This document shows, in pieces, positions 10,809-21,618 of a DNA stretch of 64,000 nucleotides (its first letter is position 1; each line of letters begins with the position of its first letter). Where the stretch lies: NCBI GenBank assembly GCA_033675265.1, contig JAUJYZ010000411.1, positions 247,733 to 311,732 on the forward strand. Reading direction: 5' to 3'. The position numbers and the translations under genes were made by a program. The notes beneath the pieces were generated by a model. The model was not told the DNA's origin. It ran no database searches and worked only from the letters and a program-made list of their open reading frames with translations. Source of the stretch: Actinostola sp. cb2023. Taxonomy: Eukaryota > Cnidaria > Anthozoa > Actiniaria > Actinostolidae.

Positions 10809-11033
10809 GACTTTAACCAACCATGGTTACAACCACAACAATTGCAAACCTCCGCAGATGCCATACACCAGAAGGGAGCTGCCCTTGACAATTGCTGGGT
10901 CTTTGTCGATGGGATGGTCCGACCTATCTGCCGACCTGGTGAAAGCCAGAGGACTGTCTATAATGGTCATAAGAGGGTGCATGCCCTTAAGTTCCAGTCA
11001 GTTGTTGCACCAAATGGTTTAATTGCCTCATTG
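10809..11033 (+). pseudogene. HARBI1-like transposase, exon with first catalytic Asp
   Basis: After an acceptor-like CTTCTCAG the frame reads FNQPWLQPQQLQTSADAIHQ, then WVFVDGMVRPICRPG and VYNGHKRVHALKFQSVVAPN, ending at a clean GTAAGT donor (11034). VDGMVRPICRPG is the block with the first aspartate of the DDE triad in this Harbinger clade, and YNGHKR-HALKFQ is a strong family signature. The exon is uninterrupted, but its neighbours are damaged. Confidence 0.7.
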
Positions 11034-11584
11034 GTAAGTTAATTTGACAACATGCATTACTTGAACTAATACTTAACTTTTTTTTGAGTTCCAAGGAGTT
11101 CCAGACAAGGTTTGTTAGTGTGGATTTACATAACCTTTATAGTGAAATAGATATTAGACTGCCACACATAAATTAGTAGACCCTAGTTCTACACCCGTTT
11201 TCATTTGTGTATAAATAGTCTGTAATGTGATTAGGGATGGACGATACTTTGGGGGATACCTTTTTTTTTGGTGGGAGGGAGCTGGAAAATCCTAACGAAA
11301 AATTGTTTACATCAGACGAAAAGCTGAAACAAATTGTTTGCATACAATTATTATTGTTTGCTGACAAATCTTACCGTATATATGTAAAAATAATAATGTT
11401 TGCAGAGACAAAGATCAAAATCAAAATAACATTTTTTGCTATAAGACAAATTGTTCCGGTCCCCCATGCCCCCCTCCAAAAAACAATGGTCCATGTTCCT
11501 TATTTAGTTTGCTTGAAGAAAAAATCTCTATCATGTTATTAGCGATTTTTGTTATTTCTTTGAAATGCTTTATTTCTCCATAAT
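11034..11584. other. Intron-like interval of the Harbinger gene
   Basis: It starts with GTAAGT and leads to the next homologous block at about 11585. I see no independent gene; short ORFs here lack family features and overlap T-rich and C-rich runs. Confidence 0.4.
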
Positions 11585-11975
11585 TATCTACCTGACAGAA
11601 GGAAAACACCATGATGAATGTCTGGTCTGCTTGATCAGCTACATCAGCATTCATTTAATCAACATGGGCAGCATACCCATTAAGGGTTCAACTGCAAGGC
11701 CCTTACAAGTCTGGACATCTTACTCAGAATGAAGAAGCCTACAATACCTCAATGAGCGCTGTGCGAACATCAGTAGAATGGGTTTTTGGGTATATTCTCT
11801 CTTATTTTGCATTTCTGGATTACAAAAAGAACCTCAAGATTGGACTTAGCCCATTAGATACTCTGTACTCTGTTTGTGCACTTTTGAGGAATGCCCACAC
11901 TTGTTTGTATGGATCAAGTACAAGTTATTTTTTAATGTAGATCCACCAACCATTCAAGAATACTTTCAGTAATTG
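11585..11975 (+). pseudogene. HARBI1-like transposase, C-terminal exon remnant
   Basis: Blocks in two or three frames read AYPLRVQLQGPYKSG, EEAYNTSMSAVRTSVEWVFG and DYKKNLKIGLSPL, then VCALLRNAHTCLYG. VEWVFG contains the catalytic glutamate of this Harbinger clade. The normal second-aspartate block (GDPAYPL) reads only AYPLR, with bases apparently lost where GDP should be. Frameshifts near 11660-11680 confirm decay. The stop after SSTSYFLM (11938-11940) may itself be a mutation, since PPT-like family sequence follows in another frame. Confidence 0.65.
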
Positions 11976-13189
11976 ACTATTTTAGCACCTGTCTACTCGT
12001 GAGAAAGAAGGGAAGAGCCTACACAAGCTTGGGAAATATATGCCTCGATTACACTTGATTATGCCTTGAAATATAATGGTCAATCACAGTATTCCATGAT
12101 AATTTAACTGTGAAACGGGGTCTCAACAGTAAGTGTGGTTAATTTCAAACTAGAAATGTCCGTTTATCATATGCCATTAAAGAGTTTTTTGGCCGCTAAC
12201 TAAACTTAAAGTTTCGAGAATTTATTTTATTTTATCGTCATATTTCAGCCAAAAAAAAATTTCAATAATATAAAATGATAACATATCTGCCTATCAGCAT
12301 GTAAGATATGTTTACAGTGAAATTAAAACATAAAACTCACCTTTTAAAACTCGTACTCGCGACTACAAGATTTGTCCAAAAACTCGTCGTAGCCGACCTG
12401 ACAACAACTACCGTAAAGTTCCGAAAGTAGCGACCCCCAGAAAGTAGCGACCCCCCGAAAGTAACAGTAATAATTGATGCATGCTAACAAATCCCGAAAG
12501 TAATGATCCCCCGAAAGTAACGATCCCCCCGAAAGTAGCGATCCTCCTCTGAGCGATGATTATATTCGGATGACGAACTGAGCACTAGCAAACTGCAAGT
12601 AAAGAGCCAGAACACATGTTACGGAACGAATTTTCTGACTTTTCGCAAGTAGTTTGTGAGCAAATAAGCGCTAATTCCAATTCAAACTTGCTCAATCTTT
12701 GGGGTGATTAGCTTTGAAAGTGCCGACTCACTCAGCGTCGGCCCGTACAAATACCCTACGAGTAAGTACGAGACTTGAAGTAACGAGGCACGGAAGTTTC
12801 TTGTATCTTGTAGCTTATACTTTAATCACTGACTAACACGACGGTCAGTTGGTCTCTCATTCTGCAAACCGTGAAGGCTACATGGTCTCCGATATTACAT
12901 TATCAAGGGTCTCTATTTATATCTTACATTGCATCACCCTAACTTACAACGTTGACTAACATGTACAGGTATGATATGCATATCTAATCACTAAAGTTAC
13001 AATGTGTAACATCCTGAGCCAATCATAATTGAACATGAAATGCATGCTAAAATATAACTTAACGTAGAGGAAGAATTATTGGTTCTCACAAGAAGATTAA
13101 GGAATCCATGAACTGGTACAAGTGACCCTTATCACTGGCCATAACGTTAATGAATTACTTACAACAGGTGTTTACTGGAAAACTTTAAC
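11976..13189. other. Non-coding interior of the Harbinger element with a CGAAAGTAGCGA array
   Basis: No gene is visible. At 12419-12548 the motif (C)CCGAAAGTAGCGA(T)CC recurs six or seven times with variants (AGTAACGA, AGTAATGA). The same motif returns at 13830-13880 close to the right end, so it may be a subterminal repeat of the element. Confidence 0.55.
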
Positions 13190-13600
13190 CTGCTTATTTC
13201 ATATGTACGAACTCTTCGTTCATCAACAAAATCACTTCTTCAAGTGCCATCAACAAAAACCATTACCTACGGACAGAGAGCTTTTTCCTCAGCTGGACCA
13301 CGCCTTTGGAACTCTCTTCCAGAAAGTCTTAAAACTAAAAACACTATTAGTTCCTTTAAAGCTTCTTTAAAAACTTATTTATTTACAAAAGTGTTTCAAT
13401 AATCACAATAATTATTAAGTTAAGTTCCAAATTTACTATAGTTCAGTATATTATATTATAGAATTTTCAAATTATTATTATCATTATTATTATTATGTTA
13501 TTTTATGTTATTATGTAATGTAAAATGCATTGAGACGTCAGTTTAATGCGTTAAACAAGAACTTATTATTATTATTATTATTATTTCGTCTTCACTTATA
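13190..13600 (+). pseudogene. CR1/L2-like LINE: RT C-terminus and 3' tail
   Basis: Frames give SSTKSLLQVPSTKTITYGQR, then GPRLWNSLPESLKTKNTISS and FKASLKTYLFTKVFQ followed by a stop. This is the characteristic end of CR1/L2/Rex-type LINE polymerase proteins. The 3' untranslated part holds TGCATTGAGACGTC and ends in a TTA microsatellite near 13560-13585, as such LINE tails often do. It is 5'-truncated and frameshifted near 13290. Confidence 0.7.
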
Positions 13601-13829
13601 GAAAATATCTGCCAATTTGCTTTGCTTTGCCAATTTATATGAAAATAAATTTGCCTAGAAATGTATTCTAAATTTATCCCTTTACACACATAAACAAATG
13701 TAACAAAAGCAATAGTCGATAATAATGCGTTCTGGATCCTGTGAATATATTTGTTGTTTCAGTTAAAATACCGGTACACGATGTCGTTTATGGTACACGG
13801 TATGGCTTCTAAAAGTTTACGATTTTAGC

Positions 13830-13882
13830 ACCCCAAAAGTAGCGACCACCCGAAAGTAGCGAACAACCGGAAGTAGCGATGG
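13830..13882. repeat. CGAAAGTAGCGA subterminal repeats
   Basis: Three imperfect copies of a 16-17 bp unit around AAGTAGCGA lie 50-100 bp inside the right end of the 5.7-kb element, echoing the array at 12419-12548. Arrays near element ends can be transposase-binding sites; that role is inference. Confidence 0.5.
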
Positions 13883-13929
13883 GTGATGGGTCTCTTCCGA
13901 AAACTCGTACTCCGGATCTAAAGGTCGCT

Positions 13930-15128
13930 ATTGTCAACCACCCTACAATATTTCGGTATTCTAAACATTTGGAGATTATGTGCTTCAAGACTACAATCGC
14001 TTAGGTGTTCCACAGTTTTTCCTGTAGTGTAGCCCTGTGAAACAGATATTGCATTAATAATAATAATAATATTAACAATAATAATAACAATAATAATAAT
14101 ATAGATGCAAAAATACTCAATTCTGATTGGTTGAGCACGGCCATGTTTATTTTGAATAGTATGCAAAAATAAAGTAATTCGATGCAAATTACTTTGGTTG
14201 CTATGGAAACGAATGGCGTATTTTTGTAAGAAAATTTTCTCGCCTTTCAAAAGATGTCGGCAAAGGCTGACCGAGAACGGTTCCCAAATCTAAATTAAGA
14301 GGCTGTAATTAAACACGTAAAAGCTGTAAAAGTTCTAATCAAATCACTGTTCTAAGATCGGCGATGTCCAGCTGACGGCCACAGAAGCGAGAAAAGCTAA
14401 CTCGATGACTACGAAGAGGGCGACGAGCGTGAATTGAGAGAGCTTACCTTTAGCCACTACTACCAGAAGAGCAAGCTGAAGAAAATGACAACTGATAAAC
14501 CACCATTCGTATGAGTCCATCCTATCAACCCTGTTGTTGTCCATGATGGTCCACTGTCGTTCGGTAACGAAAGAGCCAACAAAATGAAATGCCAAGTGCT
14601 ACTCGGCAGAATTTCTTGAACCAGTCTTTTCCAAACATGCATGAACTGACATCACTTCAGTTTCCAAGCCAGTACTACAACTACACTGTCACATTTAAAG
14701 TCGGACAGAAGTCGATTTCCCGAGTGAATTGTGTAGTTTTTTTTAACTCAACTGACTTGTGTTTCTTTGAAGTTTGATTCATGGCCGTGTCGGTGATTTT
14801 GAACGCACGAGGTCCGATCTAAACTTGTAAATTTCAATTCACTTAAATTGTTTGCCAGCGTGTCACAGTGTAAATATTGTAATACTGAAGTACATGATAA
14901 ACAGGTCCTTTCGTTGAGGACTTTTTCAGTTCCAGAACACTGTTTGATGACTGCTCTTTTTATAACTAGTATTCTTGTACAATCTCAACACGGTTGCTTG
15001 TCACGGCTTTGTCCAATAAAAACTCACCAGTTTGACATTGATGTTTTGTTTATTTACCATCGAATGGCTTCCCATAAATCGCGCGTAATATATTTGCATT
15101 GACAATTTTTGCATCAATATTATTAAAC
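13930..15128. other. Non-coding stretch with TAA-type microsatellite
   Basis: A run of TAATAA/AACAAT repeats lies at 14055-14101, followed by CAATTCTGATTGGTTGAGCAC, a motif common beside small repeats in this window. The remaining ORFs on either strand are short, overlap one another and show no family features. Confidence 0.4.
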
Positions 15129-15289
15129 GGTAATCATTAGTATGTTCGTACAATTAACGATTAATAGTGCTCGTGATGTTTAAAAATCCTACAAATTGCA
15201 CTCGCCTACAGCTCGTGCAATTTTGTTAGGATTTTTAAACATCACTCAGACTATTAATCGTTAATTGCACTCGCACACTAATGATTACC
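15129..15289. repeat. 160-bp foldback repeat
   Basis: GGTAATCATTAGT at the left pairs with ACTAATGATTACC at the right. The arms continue with AACGATTAATAG and GATGTTTAAAAATCCTA, and meet at a core reading AATTGCACTCGCC, TACA, GCTCGTGCAATTT. The core matches those at 9060 and 31893; the arms do not. Confidence 0.8.
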
Positions 15290-15380
15290 ACTACTAATAA
15301 TAATAAGATAATATCAGATTTTCCAGTTCAAGATTGGTAATTTTCAATTTGTGTTTTGAAAATGTTTGTAAACATTAAAG

Positions 15381-15729
15381 TTAGCGCATGAGCGTGTCTT
15401 GACAGTACCCCTTTAAACATGCACAACAAAGCGATCCCGTTTTAAGTAAAATTATAGATTTGAAGCAACAAGGTGTCACGAAACCTGACGCCAGGGACTT
15501 GGGAGACCACGAAAAAGCTCTGCTACTCCATTTTGACAGGTTATTTCTTTGTGACGGACTGCTAGTACGGTCCATGGGGTGTAGGCAGCCATAGCCCAAC
15601 TACGTCACCATGGTCCCCAAGAACCTGCGGAACGAGGTACTAAAAGCGGTACACGACAGTCCATTCGCGGGCCATCAAGGCATTATCCGCATCGAGGAAC
15701 GAATACGCAATTATATTGGCCCGGGATGA
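15381..15729 (+). pseudogene. Gypsy pol: region before and into the integrase zinc finger
   Basis: The frame reads SDPVLSKIIDLKQQGVTKPD, LFLCDGLLVRSMG, then VPKNLRNEVLKAVHDSPFAG with HQGI. The HDSPFAGHQG block is the first histidine pair of the Gypsy integrase HHCC finger. Sequence breaks off at about 15726, where a GAT/AAT microsatellite begins; integrase resumes at about 16196. At least one in-frame stop (CRQP then TAG) is present. Confidence 0.75.
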
Positions 15730-16087
15730 TGATGATAACGATGATAATAATGATAATGATAATAATGATGATAATGATGATAATAATGATAATGATGATA
15801 GTATCGTTGAGCACGAAAGTATTTTGTTTCACTAATTAAGAATCAGTATAAGTAGGAATCCACTCATTAAATATTCAGTCAACCACAGTACCTTGAGCAT
15901 AGAGTTAAGTAAGAGACCATCGAGAAAGTGTAATAACACATTTATAATCATGTATTTCAGAATTTAAGTAATGTATAGTTTCATGTATTTTGTACGTTCA
16001 GATTTCGAACCCTACTCGTTTGAAAACATGGTTTCTGAATCCTGACTGTTTACTGTGGTTGATTCAATGATAATGATGATAATGATG

Positions 16088-16122
<35 letters not shown>

Positions 16123-16195
16123 ATAATGATAATGATATTAATAATAATAATATTAATAATAACAATAACAACAATAACAATAATAACAATAAGGC
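15730..16195. repeat. GATAAT microsatellites around a short insert
   Basis: Runs of GATGATAAT/GATAAT occur at about 15725-15800 and 16066-16195. The roughly 270 bp between them contains TCAACCACAGTA near 15878 and its inverse TACTGTGGTTGA near 16051. The whole block splits the Gypsy integrase and replaces the second half of its zinc finger. Confidence 0.6.
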
Positions 16196-17150
16196 ATGAT
16201 GTCGAAAACAGAATTGCACCCCTCAGGGAAACATTAGCGTTGGCGAACCATTTACATTTTGGGCCGTGGACTACATGGGACCCATACCAGAAACCAGCCG
16301 AGGGAACAAACACCTCCTGGTAGTGGTCGACCACTACACTAAATGGTGTGAGGCCTTCCCTACCAAAAAGCGAGCACCGTCGCGCCGCTCTCTCGTTTTG
16401 GGCCGCCTGTCGTGTTACATTCCGATCAAGGAGCGAATTTCGAGAGCAACTTAATTCACAGTATTTGTGACGTAATGGGGATAACAAAAACTCGAACCAC
16501 GGCTTACCACCCCCAAGGGGATGGCCAGACAGAGCGGCAAAACAGAACTCTGCAGAATATATTGTCGGTATTGGTATCCAGTCGTAAGGACAATTGGGAC
16601 CTATGGATCGATAGTGCGGTTTACGCGTATAACACCAGCAGACTTGATTCGCTAGGGATTTCGCAATATGAAGTAGTTTTCGGACGACCACCCCGATTAC
16701 CATTTGATCTAGAGATAGGATTGCCTCTCGCAAACCCCATGATTCACGACGGTTTTACGTGACATCAGGAAAGTCGCAACTGACAATCTCGAGAAAGTCG
16801 CGGAGCACCGGGCAGCACAAAATCGGGCCAACCAAAGTGCAAATCCTTGGCAACCATTCCTCGTCGGCCAATCGGTCATGCTCAGAAGGCCTAAAGGGTG
16901 GAAGCGTGGGAGCAACTGGGTGGGGCCTTTCGAAATTACGGACCGCATGGGGATTAATTACAAGACAAGGTCAAAGGAAAATAAGGAAAAGGTTGTACAT
17001 CACAATCACCTTAAACTTAGTCATATTCCATTTCGGCAGGGACAGGTATTCTACCCAGCAAGGGGGCACTGTGACTACGAGTTCGTTGATTGCCCACCTG
17101 ACCCGACGGAGCAACCAGTTCAGGTGGGAGGGGCGAGCCCCCACGGTTGA
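16196..17150 (+). pseudogene. Gypsy retrotransposon integrase core and C-terminal domain
   Basis: Blocks in order are DYMGPIPETSRGNKHLLVVV with DHYTKWCEAFP (first catalytic Asp), VLHSDQGANFES (second Asp), AYHPQGDGQTERQNRTLQNI (catalytic Glu), then YAYNTSRLDSLGISQYEVVF. The C-terminal part reads VMLRRPKGWKRGSNWVGPFE and ends KEKVVHHNHLKLS, the usual Gypsy integrase tail. Integrase joins the reverse-transcribed DNA to the genome. Frameshifts lie between AFPTK and LHSDQG (about 16370-16410) and at about 16760. The element is a 3' fragment; no protease or RT is present upstream. Confidence 0.85.
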
Positions 17151-17243
17151 GGCAGAATATCCATCCCCCAGTCGGATACGCTTACGACCAATAATGCTGA
17201 TAGATTTGTGTTCACGGAACGAGAACATTTTAAGGTGGAGGGA

Positions 17244-17484
17244 TAGTGCAGCGAATGTAGAAAACCCACAAATCGGGCTATTGAGATTATATAGCTGACG
17301 CATATCCGTCAACAGATGATCTGTAAAGCATAATACTTGTGTTTATCTTAAGGCACACCTTGTATGACTAAGTACTCAGATATGCTTGTAAATGAGTAAT
17401 ATGAACTGGTATTGAAATAAAGTCAGTGTGAGCACGCTACAAGGGAAACAACCGTTTACCTTGATTCAGAGCCACTCACGTTAC
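17244..17484 (+). repeat. Probable 3' LTR of the Gypsy element
   Basis: A purine-rich AAGGTGGAGGGA (17232-17243) looks like a polypurine tract. The following 240 bp contain GAAATAAAG near 17414 as a possible polyadenylation signal and end near CACTCACGTTACA. Exact borders are uncertain because no 5' LTR is present for comparison. Confidence 0.4.
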
Positions 17485-17860
17485 AAAGTCTAGAAGAAAA
17501 ACTTCAACCTTTTTTCCCGAAAAGGTTTTGCTGGAAACTTGGCTGAAATGTCAACAGCTATTTGTGACACAACAGAAACGGCTATTTTTGAATTTCCTGG
17601 AAATGGAACAGTAGATGAATATTTGAAAACAAATGGCCTCTATTCTTCATCTTCTTACTTCTACTTTCGCAGTCAACCCAAATGCTGTATAGAAAATGAG
17701 TTTGAGGACTGACGAGTTTGAGGCTGACAAGGCTGATGAGTTTAAGGCTGACAAGACTGATAAGTTTGAAGCTGGAAATGGCTGTGATACAACATTGGCA
17801 AACAGTGAAAACTCTGTAATGTATTCACCATGTGCCGATGTGTGTGCAGGAAGTGCAATT
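17485..17860. other. Spacer with a short coding-like 21-bp repeat
   Basis: A 21-bp unit (GACGAGTTTGAGGCTGACAAG and variants) occurs three times at about 17711-17772 and would encode DEFEADK repeats in the frame of an ATG at 17696. I do not recognise it, and no longer gene is visible. Confidence 0.35.
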
Positions 17861-18345
17861 CCTTCCTGATCAGTTTACTAAGTATGTCAGGCTTTCGTCC
17901 TCTGCATTCTACTCTCACTGCTTTGCTTGAAGCTACAAATGTGTTGGAATTAGATAAAGCATTTGATACCATATCGCATCAAAACTCCAACACTATGGAA
18001 AAAGGAAAAAATCATATCAATAGAGTCCAATGTTGTGCGGTTGAAAATTCAATTTATATGCCTAATTCTGTATATTGTGCTGTTCAATAGTGGTCAATAT
18101 TAGGACCACTACTGTTTATAATATACATTAACGATATTCTGTGTTGTATTGAATTTATAATAATAGACTTCATTAAACTTCGCTTATCTTGAGACAACAT
18201 TTTAATAAGTTTTGGTTCTAAGTGAGCTAATGAACTTCAAGGCAAAATTAGTTCTGATTTGACGAAGATCATAGGCTGGCTTTTGGCTAATAAATTTAGT
18301 TGAAATGTTATGAAATCGGAATGTTAATTGGTTCAATATTCAAAC
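17861..18345 (+). pseudogene. CR1/L2/Jockey-type LINE reverse transcriptase fragment
   Basis: Frames contain SGFRPLHSTLTALLEATN, LDKAFDTISHQ (motif A with its Asp), SILGPLLFIIYINDI, and ELQGKISSDLTKIIGWLLAN. These are RT blocks in correct order for non-LTR elements of the CR1/Jockey type. The YADD block is lost in a degenerate stretch at about 18150-18200, and the region between SHQ and SILGP is deleted and frameshifted. It is not clearly the same copy as the LINE end at 13190, which lies upstream. Confidence 0.65.
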
Positions 18346-18970
18346 ACGAGGACGTACTATAAAAGGAGAGGTACCTAAGGTAGGTTCGTTGGATATGTCA
18401 ATCAAATATACCGAGACGTCACAGGAAGAGGATGTCAAGAACTGCAAGCTCTATAAATCAATCAAATGAACAAGAAACTGTGCAAATAAGCACGCCGGGT
18501 CAGCTGGCTCAGATTTCCGGACATGAACTTGAAGCCAAAGTATTACTTTTCAACCGGGAACTTTCTTGGGAGACTGGGAACTACTCTCTCTGATATAAAA
18601 GAAAGCTCGCTAAGCCTATTAGGATAGAGGTGACAAGAAAAGAGCGGCAATGTTTAGAAAGAAGAAGAACGGAGCTTCAATTTGATACCAAACTTGAGTA
18701 CTAAATCTAAAACGTGGAGACTCACAGTTTCCACGGTTTCGAGTCAAAATGCCTTATTGAGAATCGGCCATAAAATGTGCAATGTTCGCCTTCAATAAAC
18801 GTTTTTAATTCAAGTCCCATCAGCTCGAAAGGGGGAGTTCTGGACTCTGTATTTATCAGGTAAGAAACGTATGCTTTTTGTTTCTCATAAAAATGCATTC
18901 CAATGGAGAAAATAATTATCAATCGGGATGACCTTCTCCGCTTTTACTCTTTACAACTGAACTGTGGCAA
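18346..18970. other. Non-coding interval before a multi-exon pseudogene
   Basis: No ORF with family features. It may hold the promoter or 5' end of the gene starting at 18971, but no terminal repeat could be matched to the far side at about 24.1 kb. Confidence 0.3.
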
Positions 18971-21618
18971 TGCCGTATCATAAAAACAATCGCTTTAATG
19001 TGGCAGACTTTGTAAAGAGAAAACGCGAAGTTCTTCAGCAGCTGACTGAACACAAAATAAATGCATTGTCTGCTGTTAAGACCCAGTAGCAAAAAATCAG
19101 AAGATTGAAAGACAAGGTAAGAAAGAAACTTTTGAATATATCTATGTTCAGCTATTAGTGTGACAGCTCTCGAAACGTAAACAAAACCGGAGCACGTTTC
19201 GTTTAACTCATATTTTATCGTCATTTGGATCATCATTCAGTCTTCAAAGACATTTCGATTAATCTCTGTTTTGTTCATCGAAGCCTGATATTAAGATGGT
19301 TATTTACAACAGATCTAGAGCAGGAATATTCTGAACAATATAACTTATAGTTAATTTTTGATCTCGATCTAATTTCTCCCTACCGCTCTCATATAATTAC
19401 TGTAGACAGTTTATGAGAATCTAGATATCGATCATTTCTAGCGGGTTAAAGAAGTTCAGCATTTTTAAATTATTCGAAGCTGGTTATTTATATTTTACAC
19501 TTGATCTCCAGGAAAATATCCTAAGAGAATCAGCGGACAAACTGATACCTAAAACACCACCTTCCTCAAAGGTAAGCATAAGTTAAATATTTTTTTGCTT
19601 GAATACTGGATATTTTGGTTGGGTGTTACTTTTATGATTTTCCTCCTGGTGCTTGGCTATTTTGATAATAGTATGTTGTCAAATATATTTAGGCTGTGAA
19701 AAGAGTGAGATCCCTACAGCATTGAATAGTCCCGCATGCACCAAAAAAACACTGCAGAGAAGGAACAGAGAAGGAACATTCCAATTTGCTCAAAAGATGG
19801 AGCTACACAATCTAACAAAAGGCCAGCTCTAGATGGACTGTTTGATACATTACAAAAACGATGTAAGATTAATGAACTAGGGGGTTACATATTGTCTAAT
19901 GAAAAAAATTACTAAATATATCATAAATAACATACAAAAAAAGGGAAAAGATAACTTTGCCAAATCACATCAAAATGTATTGAGGAGCATAGCTGCATAC
20001 TACTGTGCTGGTGTTATGGGTAAAAGAAAATACCAGGCTGTACGGCTTGCTACATCCATGACCTCAAGTAACCGCAAAAGGGGTGGAAAAACTCGTATGA
20101 AATACATGGGGGGTTTCGTAATCCCTCAATTACTAACATATAATAATTTGATGAAGGAGATTAATGCTATAGATATTGGTAAAGTATACTCAGTCCAAGA
20201 ATTTTCATCAAGTATTGATGAAAGTAATGGTAGTTTCCGTGACCTTACAGAGTATCTTCCAAGACTTGCATACTTCTATTTAAGTAATTCCAGGAAAAGT
20301 AGTCTTAAATGGTTTGGGCAGACTGAGGGTACATTAAAAATGGCCTTTGGTGGGGATGGTTGCCCTTTTGGAAAACATGAATCTGCCTGTTCATTTTTTA
20401 TCAGTTTCCTCAATACAGGGCGGAGGGTAGCATCCTGCAATGATAATTTCTTAGTTTTTGGAGCCAACTGTGAGGAAACCTCTATGACAGTTAGGAAGTA
20501 TGTTCAGTCAGTCTGCAAACAGATTGTAGACATAGAAAGCAAAGTTTTTCAAGTACAGGGTTTACATGTAACATTTAAATTTTGTGAGCTCCCCAATGAC
20601 ATGAAGATGCTAGCTATGCTTGGGGGAGAGTTGTCTAATTCTGCAAGATATTTCTCTTCATTTGGTAATGTTATAAGTTCAGACAGTGGTCAGACAGTGA
20701 CATATAACTTTTGGCCAGGGTCAAAATAAATGGAGGCCATGGAATTATGAACAGAGGGTAAGTGTAGTTGAACGTGTATAGTGCTTCAAAAAAAATTGTA
20801 GCAACAAAACAGGTTAGTGAACAAACTAAAAGAACTAACATCACAGAATACATTGCTAAACAAAAGAGCCGCCAAGAATTTCTTCCTCTTATAGGGAGAT
20901 TGATTGATAGTGCTCATGTTGAGCCATTACATCTGAAGAATAATGCATGGCAATATTTCTTTAAGGCTTTGTTAAAGGAAGCACTTGCAAAGTCAATGCT
21001 CAAGCCTACATACAAGATTTTCTCTGATATCCCTCAAGACCTCTGTATTGCTAGAGTGGTAACTGTTTTGCAGTTTGAAGTGAAAGCAACACGCCTGGCT
21101 AAGTAAGTAAAGCAATGGTATAATGAAACACAATGCAAAAAGGGGGACATTCAATATAGGTTTACTGGGAAGGAGTCCAGATTGTTTTGTCATAACTCCA
21201 TGAGACTCATCAGGTATCCGAGTCATGATGGTGACAGTAGGAAACAAAGGCAGACAGTTCTAGCATTAGTGTATATAGGAATCAGGTTGAGGGATTGCTG
21301 CTCAATTTTCAACAGGCTTGACATCAATGACGCTGATCTAACTAAGCTTGAGACTATAGCCAGGGAATACTGTTGTTCCTACCCTATCCTATCAACCCAA
21401 CTATCTGGACTATGGGTCATGTTCTACCTGTGCATGCAAAGAATGTATACAATATTTACAAACAAGGGATCCTTACAGTTACAATGGAAGGTAGGGAAGC
21501 AAAACATGTTGTTTTACATAGACTGAGCCAAAATTCTACATTTCACACAAGGTGGAAAGACATATTCAGACATGAATTTATGTTAATGTGGTTGCCTGAA
21601 CACAACCATGTACCATGC
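18971..21618 (+). pseudogene. Multi-exon DDE-transposase-like gene of an unnamed cnidarian family (5' part)
   Basis: A first exon starts MPYHKNNRFNVADFVKRKRE and ends at a GTAAGA donor (19118). A second short exon (ENILRESADKLIPKTPPSSK, 19512-19571) is followed by GTAAGC, and the main part runs from about 19690. The long block 19899-20729 holds AFGGDGCPFGKHESACSFF and ELPNDMKMLAMLGGELSNSA, later AHVEPLHLKNNAW and EGREAKHVVLHRLS. The spacing GGDG...NDMK...GREAKH suggests an RNase H-fold DDE transposase; that is inference from motif layout. In-frame stops (a TAG in exon 1, 20728, about 20778, 21104) and a shift near 21380 show decay. The gene is cut at 21618 by a retroelement and continues at 23915. 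Confidence 0.6.

Noticed and set aside
12419..12548. CRISPR-like array of CGAAAGTAGCGA repeats
   Set aside because: Units are 16-17 bp, imperfect and directly adjacent without unique spacers, in a eukaryotic context; it is a minisatellite.
14344..14642. Hydrophobic minus-strand ORF resembling a membrane protein
   Set aside because: It overlaps another ORF in a second frame, has no family motif, and the hydrophobicity follows from base composition.
16050..16733. 227-aa minus-strand ORF
   Set aside because: It is the shadow of the plus-strand Gypsy integrase, with Ile/Leu-rich translation of the microsatellite at one end.
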